From contig CM055092.1 of assembly GCA_029204225.1 (NCBI GenBank), positions 26,890,320 through 26,954,319 of the forward strand: a stretch of 64,000 nucleotides of DNA. Reading direction: 5' to 3'. Numbering within the stretch: position 1 is the stretch's first letter; each line of letters opens with the position of its first letter. The DNA comes from Diphasiastrum complanatum. Its lineage: Eukaryota; Streptophyta; Lycopodiopsida; Lycopodiales; Lycopodiaceae. A program made the translations under genes and the position numbers. Positions 63,887-64,000 of the stretch are shown one piece after another. The notes under the pieces were generated by a model. The model worked only from the letters and a program-made list of their open reading frames with translations. It had not been told where the DNA came from and did not search any database.

Positions 63887-64000
63887 TGCTCTATCATTGA
63901 TCTATTATAGAGTTTGGAAGTTTTCTCTCTATTCAGTGTTGGATGCTATTTCCATGAAGCTGTCTTATTGAATGCTGAATGCAACAATTGGTACTATCAC

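Overview
This is nuclear DNA of a seed plant, most likely a flowering plant. It is AT-rich, carries very long GA/CT microsatellites, is full of decayed Ty1/Copia LTR retrotransposons with initiator-tRNA-Met type primer-binding sites, and holds three plant-type, intron-rich genes. The species cannot be read from the sequence. Introns bloated by transposons (one of 8.6 kb) and little coding density fit a medium to large genome.

Layout. About 1-14 kb is intergenic repeat territory: microsatellites, a Copia gag piece with its LTR end (4.5-6.4 kb), a minus-strand Copia element with both LTR regions visible (6.5-10.8 kb, family A), and a further minus-strand Copia integrase and LTR fragment (11.8-13.5 kb) that contains a perfect 21-bp-arm palindrome. 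At 14.17-15.46 kb (+) lie five contiguous, well-spliced exons of an AINTEGUMENTA/PLETHORA-type double-AP2 transcription factor whose 5' exons are missing. From 17.4 to 25.6 kb is a retrotransposon graveyard: a plus-strand Copia with PBS, gag-protease, integrase, RT, RNase H, polypurine tract and 3' LTR; a plus-strand relative of family A; a minus-strand internally deleted Copia; and a Ty3/Gypsy integrase scrap.

From 29.6 to 44.5 kb (+) is a complete nine-exon gene for a 371-residue coiled-coil protein of the At4g15545 family (NAI2-interacting protein type). Its 8.6-kb first intron houses at least five separate retroelement remnants. From 45 to 49.6 kb is intergenic, with a CACTA-like inverted-repeat element and two tandem repeats. 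From 61.4 down to 49.6 kb (-) is a complete nine-exon gene for an 862-residue USP-kinase-U-box protein: universal stress domain, variable linker, coiled coil, protein kinase and C-terminal U-box E3 domain. Its introns also carry Copia fragments. The final 2.6 kb holds a roughly 90-bp tandem array upstream of this kinase gene and only microsatellites beyond.

The three genes are unrelated single transcription units, not an operon or cluster. I see no convincing undescribed system. The most useful observations are the complete splice models of the two large genes, the 5'-less AP2 gene, the palindrome at 12.5 kb, and several extreme deletion derivatives of Copia elements. Exon borders were assigned by eye from GT-AG sites, frame continuity and remembered family conservation; no alignment or search was run.
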